A DNA stretch of 64,000 bases from Bradyrhizobium sp. LTSP885. Its GTDB lineage: Bacteria; Pseudomonadota; Alphaproteobacteria; Rhizobiales; Xanthobacteraceae. This document shows, piece by piece, positions 61,601-64,000 of the stretch. The stretch spans positions 1-64,000 of the forward strand of contig NZ_JYMT01000020.1 in assembly GCF_000938305.1 (NCBI RefSeq), written 5' to 3'. Positions within the stretch are counted from its first letter, which is position 1. The number at the start of each line of letters is the position of its first letter. The position numbers and the translations under genes are program-made. The notes beneath the pieces are model-generated. The model saw nothing but the letters and a program-made list of their open reading frames with translations. It ran no database searches and was not told the DNA's origin.

Positions 61601-62234
61601 CGAGCTCACGCAGATGCTGAAGGGCAATCTCGAAAGAGTGGTGCAGCACGGCAAGCGCGCCGATTCGATCGTCAAGAACATGCTGTTGCATTCGCGCGAA
61701 GGGTCGGGCGAACACCGCCCCGCCGACATCAATGCGATCGTCGAGGAGAGCCTGAATCTGGCCTATCACGGTGCGCGGGCCGAGCGTTCCGGCTTCAATA
61801 TCACGTTGCAGCGGGATTTCGATCCCGGTGCCGGCATGATCGACCTTTATCCGCAGGAAATCACGCGGGTGTTTCTCAATCTGATTTCAAACGGCTTTTA
61901 TGCCGCCGCCAAACGCAAGGAAACGGGCGACGTGAGTTTTGAGCCGACGCTGAGCGCGACCACCAAAAGCCTCGGCAACAAGGTCGAAATCCGGATTCGC
62001 GACAACGGCACCGGAATCCCACTGGAGGTGAAGGAGAAGATGTTCAATCCCTTCTTCACCACCAAACCGGCGGGCGAGGGCACCGGACTTGGCCTGTCAA
62101 TGAGCCACGACATCGTGGTGAAACAACATGGCGGCAAGATTGACGTCGATACCATACCCGGCGAATTTACCGAATTTATTATTACGCTGCCGCGAACCGC
62201 GGCGGTACAGTCGCAGGCTGGAGGCGCAAATTGA
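58626..62234 (+). CDS. Soluble histidine kinase with five tandem GAF domains
   Basis: 1202 residues, no membrane segment. Five GAF domains in tandem (about 27-195, 197-375, 379-562, 563-746, 747-930), each introduced by a QTATxxVLxxISxS linker and closed by SQAVIAIENARL-like helices. GAF3 and GAF4 are a 184-residue near-duplicate. Then a coiled linker, the phosphoacceptor His951 in LASLGQLTAGIAHEIKNPLN, and the ATPase domain with NLISNGFYAA, RDNGTGIP and GEGTGLGLS. GTG start; the first upstream in-frame stop is at 58608, so it cannot begin further upstream. Followed with overlap by two response regulators, which are its likely phosphorylation targets. Ligands of the GAFs unknown. Confidence 0.95.
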   Translation: MTDNVAGDPQQVIADLQRRLDASIAQQTATADVLKIISRSTFDLQIVLETLIKSAVGISGANRGSIFLREGDLFPLKAASSTTPEFLQYWAANPPRAGRGSATSRVIGSGKVEVIPDVLEDPDMEMPAGSLIRIRATLGVPMLRNDKVEGVLVLTRPEPGPFTKSQIDLVETFADQAMIAIENARLFNETQEALERQTATSDILKMIASSPSDVQPVFESIVKSAATLFAPCSATITTLKDGQLHWNASAELVATFDHDRASAMYPIPFDAERSPSARALVTRRIVEIPDITDPETPDFTKRIGIAGGFRSITFVPLISQASGIGTIILTHPEAGFRLSERQLELLQTFADQAVIAIENARLFDEVQTKTAGLQESLRHQTATSEVLTVISRSPGELNPVFQTILANATNICDAQFGLLVLYEDGGFRCASMFNLPPAFAETFSRNPVIYPPPIDPLGRLIATQQLVHVVDVKEEPAYLTNFPPIVELVELGGARTLLLVPMLREKSLVGVIAIFRQTVHAFSDKQIDLVTSFGSQAVIAIENARLLNELRERTDDLSESLQHQTATSEVLQVISRSPGELDPVFHTILASATTICDAQFGNLFLCEDKGFRCASVFNLPPAFAESFSRHPVIFPPPTDPLGRVVLTRRIVQVPDVRREPDYLAGFPPIVELAELGGARTVLLVPMLKEDRLAGVIAIFRQTVHPFSDKQIDLVTSFASQAVIAIENARLLNELRERTDDLSESLQQQTATADVLKVISRSAFDLKSVLTTLTDSAKSLCGASLGIICLREGEVMRLQAESGCTPAFVDFMQANPIRPGRETITGRVFMDGKPVHVADVQLDPEYNFGQAPTIGAYRAVLAVPLMRDGAVEGVLLLGRPEPGPFSQRQIDLVQTFADQAVIAIENVRLFEQVQARTKELSLSLEDLRTAQDRLVQTEKLASLGQLTAGIAHEIKNPLNFVNNFSALSTELIDELNDLLKAAALDGKVREEVDELTQMLKGNLERVVQHGKRADSIVKNMLLHSREGSGEHRPADINAIVEESLNLAYHGARAERSGFNITLQRDFDPGAGMIDLYPQEITRVFLNLISNGFYAAAKRKETGDVSFEPTLSATTKSLGNKVEIRIRDNGTGIPLEVKEKMFNPFFTTKPAGEGTGLGLSMSHDIVVKQHGGKIDVDTIPGEFTEFIITLPRTAAVQSQAGGAN

Positions 62235-62620
62235 GCGTTTATATCCTTGTCGTCGATGACGAGCCCGACGTTGAAGCATTGTTCCGTCAGCAGTTCCGCC
62301 GTGACCTGAAATCCGGGCGCTTCACCATGGAGTTTGCTCCATCAGCGCCTGACGCGTTGCTCCGGGCCGCCGAGATCAGCGATCCGTCGCTGATCCTGAT
62401 CCTGTCCGACATCAATATGCCCGGCATGAGCGGGCTGGAGATGCTGCCGAAGGTGCGCGCGGAGCGGCCCGACGTTCCCGTCATCATGATTACCGCCTAT
62501 GGCGACGCGGAAACACGCCGCAAGGCCATCGAACGCGGCGCGATAGGGCTGCTGACCAAACCGATCGACTTCTCGCTGTTGCGTCACGAGATAGACACCC
62601 GTCTTGGGCAGGCCGCATGA
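62231..62620 (+). CDS. Single-domain response regulator (CheY-like)
   Basis: 129 residues. Acidic pocket VVDDEPD, phosphoacceptor Asp60 (LSDINMPGMSG), Thr88 (MITAYGD) and Lys110 (LLTKPID). No output domain. Starts with TTG at 62231, overlapping the kinase stop (TTGA), with GGAGG at 62220-62224. It overlaps the next gene by 4 nt, so all three are translationally coupled. Probably acts as phosphate relay or sink between kinase and cyclase. Confidence 0.92.
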   Translation: MSVYILVVDDEPDVEALFRQQFRRDLKSGRFTMEFAPSAPDALLRAAEISDPSLILILSDINMPGMSGLEMLPKVRAERPDVPVIMITAYGDAETRRKAIERGAIGLLTKPIDFSLLRHEIDTRLGQAA

Positions 62621-63870
62621 CCGCCACCATCCTGGTTGTCGACGACGAGCCCGATCTTGAGGCTTTGGTGCTGCAGAAATTTCGCAAGCAAATTCGTGAC
62701 GGCGCGGTGGCGTTTGTATTCGCGCACGATGGCATCGAGGCACTGCAGTCGATCGCGGACCATCCGCAGGTCGACATGGTGGTCTCCGACATCAACATGC
62801 CGCGGATGGACGGTCTGTCGTTGCTGCAGAAACTGCAGGAGGCTGAGGACAGGAAATCGACCATCATCGTTTCCGCTTATGGCGACATGAGCAACATCCG
62901 TACCGCGATGAATCGGGGTGCGTTCGATTTTCTGACCAAGCCGATCGATTTCGGCGATCTCGAAATGACCATCGACAAGACCATCCGTCACGTCGAAATG
63001 ATGCGCGAAGCACGCCGCCGCCAGGCGGAAGCCGAGCGCGCGCACGCGTCGCTTTCGCGATATTTTTCGCCGCAGATCGCCTCCCGGCTCGCGGCCGTCA
63101 GCGAAAGTAACGGTATGGAAGTGCAATGGCGCGAGGTCGCGACCATCTTTACCGACATCACCGGTTTCACATCGCTGGTGGAAACCGCAGCACCCGGAGT
63201 GCTGGGCGCGTTGCTCAACGAATATGTCGGCGGCATGACCGATGTTGTCTTTGCGCATGAGGGCACGGTTGCAAAGATCATCGGCGATGCGATCCAGATC
63301 CTCTTCAACGCACCGGGAGACCAGCCGGATTATGCGGCGCGCGCCATTGCCTGCGCTCATGGTCTGGATATCTGGGCCGAGGAATTCCGCGGGCGGTGGC
63401 AGGCCAAGGGTGTGAATTTCGGTACAACCCGCGTCGGCGTTCACGCCGGCCCCGCGCTGGTGGGTAATTTCGGAGGTAGCCGCTTCTTCGACTACACCGC
63501 CTATGGCGACACCATCAACACCGCGGCGCGGCTTGAGGCTGCCAACAAATTTCTCGGCACGCGTATTTGCGTCAGTGCGGCGGTCGCCGACGGCGCCAAG
63601 GCCTTTCGCGGCAGACCGGTCGGCGATCTGATGTTGCGCGGGCGCAGTGAACCACTGCGGGCTTACGAGCCGCTGTCGGAGGCTGCGTTCGAGGGGGCCG
63701 CCACGGCGCAGTATCGCGATGCCTTCGCTAAACTGGAGGCCGGAGACGCCACGGCGATGCCGGCCTTTGCGGCATTGGTCGGGTTGCATTCCAGCGACGC
63801 ACTTGCGGGCTTTCATTTGCGACGGCTGTTGAACGGAGCCAAAAGCGCGCGCATTCAATTGGAGCAATAG
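62617..63870 (+). CDS. Response regulator-adenylate cyclase (class IIIb-type) fusion
   Basis: 417 residues. Receiver domain 1-120 with Asp58 (VSDINMPRMDG), Ser86 and Lys108; a coiled linker (REARRRQAEAERAHASLSRY) leads to a class III nucleotidyl cyclase domain 150-330. Metal Asp180 (IFTDITGF) and Asp224, purine-binding Lys220 with Thr294 (in FDYTAYGD), and Asn301 and Arg305 for the transition state are present. Lys plus Thr rather than Lys plus Asp is the class IIIb pattern, whose known members are bicarbonate-sensitive adenylate cyclases. Starts ATGA-overlapped with the preceding regulator. It links the kinase to cAMP production. Confidence 0.95.
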   Translation: MTATILVVDDEPDLEALVLQKFRKQIRDGAVAFVFAHDGIEALQSIADHPQVDMVVSDINMPRMDGLSLLQKLQEAEDRKSTIIVSAYGDMSNIRTAMNRGAFDFLTKPIDFGDLEMTIDKTIRHVEMMREARRRQAEAERAHASLSRYFSPQIASRLAAVSESNGMEVQWREVATIFTDITGFTSLVETAAPGVLGALLNEYVGGMTDVVFAHEGTVAKIIGDAIQILFNAPGDQPDYAARAIACAHGLDIWAEEFRGRWQAKGVNFGTTRVGVHAGPALVGNFGGSRFFDYTAYGDTINTAARLEAANKFLGTRICVSAAVADGAKAFRGRPVGDLMLRGRSEPLRAYEPLSEAAFEGAATAQYRDAFAKLEAGDATAMPAFAALVGLHSSDALAGFHLRRLLNGAKSARIQLEQ

Positions 63871-63904
63871 CGCGGCGAGAGCCATGGAAATTTGACCATC
63901 CGCC

Positions 63905-64000
63905 CCGCGCTGACAAGGTAGACATGGCAATGTCCGCTCCTGGGCCCTTTTCGGACATGGGGCCATGTCCGACACGAGTCCGTTATCGGCACCAAAGCGG
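63905..64000. repeat. Degenerate TGTCCG-type repeat at window edge
   Basis: GACAAGGTAGACATGGCAAT then GTCCGCTCCTGGGC ... TTTTCGGACATGGGGCCATG then TCCGACACGAGTCCG. Related to 57780-57905 and 58399-58505. Contains the palindrome-like CATGGGGCCATG. Runs off the window end. Confidence 0.55.

Overview
The window is high-GC chromosomal DNA of an alphaproteobacterium, most likely Bradyrhizobium or a close relative. The evidence is the protein families, the codon bias, and several families of short palindromic repeats between genes, of the kind seen in Bradyrhizobium and Rhodopseudomonas. This genus call is inference; no rRNA or tRNA gene is visible. The left edge cuts an IS4-family element whose transposase looks frameshifted. 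It is followed by phosphoenolpyruvate carboxylase (ppc).

From 4.4 to 23.6 kb lies a large acyl-CoA catabolism region: two acyl-CoA ligases, two acyl-CoA dehydrogenases, three crotonases with three different active-site patterns, two SDR proteins (one resembling 2,4-dienoyl-CoA reductase), an APH-type kinase with a small DUF6285-like partner, a VOC protein, a flavin reductase-like protein, a nitronate monooxygenase-like protein and an SCP2-type thiolase. The kinase, its small partner and an ACAD10/11-type dehydrogenase recall the LvaABC route for 4-hydroxyacyl-CoA breakdown. In the same stretch sit a seven-repeat beta-propeller-like protein (18.6-19.5 kb) and a YghU-type glutathione-dependent oxidoreductase.

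From 23.8 to 32 kb there is an RND efflux adaptor and pump without an outer-membrane partner, then two adjacent methyl-accepting chemotaxis proteins, one with a clear terminator. From 32 to 35.9 kb is a divergent four-carbon acid sugar (tetronate) catabolic set: otnK, otnI and ltnD on one strand and otnC on the other. Next comes a secreted alpha/beta hydrolase divergent from a two-Cys OhrR-type MarR regulator, with palindromic operators between them.

From 37.3 to 50.1 kb is a Liv-type ABC transporter (livF, livG, livM, livH and a Tat-type binding protein), a DUF1445 protein divergent from a LysR regulator with a perfect inverted-repeat operator, an M20 N-carbamoyl-type amidohydrolase, a D-2-hydroxyacid dehydrogenase, a tartrate/D-malate dehydrogenase, an SDR with an atypical active site and an amidase. 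Together these suggest uptake and breakdown of amide or carbamoyl compounds and hydroxy acids; the substrate cannot be read from sequence.

From 50.1 to 56.8 kb a TetR regulator, a [3Fe-4S] ferredoxin and a cytochrome P450 form a unit. Its about 157-bp promoter region occurs twice, on either side of a haloacid dehalogenase-like gene. An MHS-type MFS transporter, a sulfite-oxidase-like protein and an alpha/beta hydrolase-OsmC fusion follow. From 56.8 to 58.6 kb the DNA is gene-poor and AT-richer, with an IS5 remnant, degenerate repeats and two small membrane proteins. The window ends with a three-gene overlapping signalling operon: a soluble histidine kinase with five GAF domains, a single-domain response regulator, and a response regulator fused to a class III adenylate cyclase.
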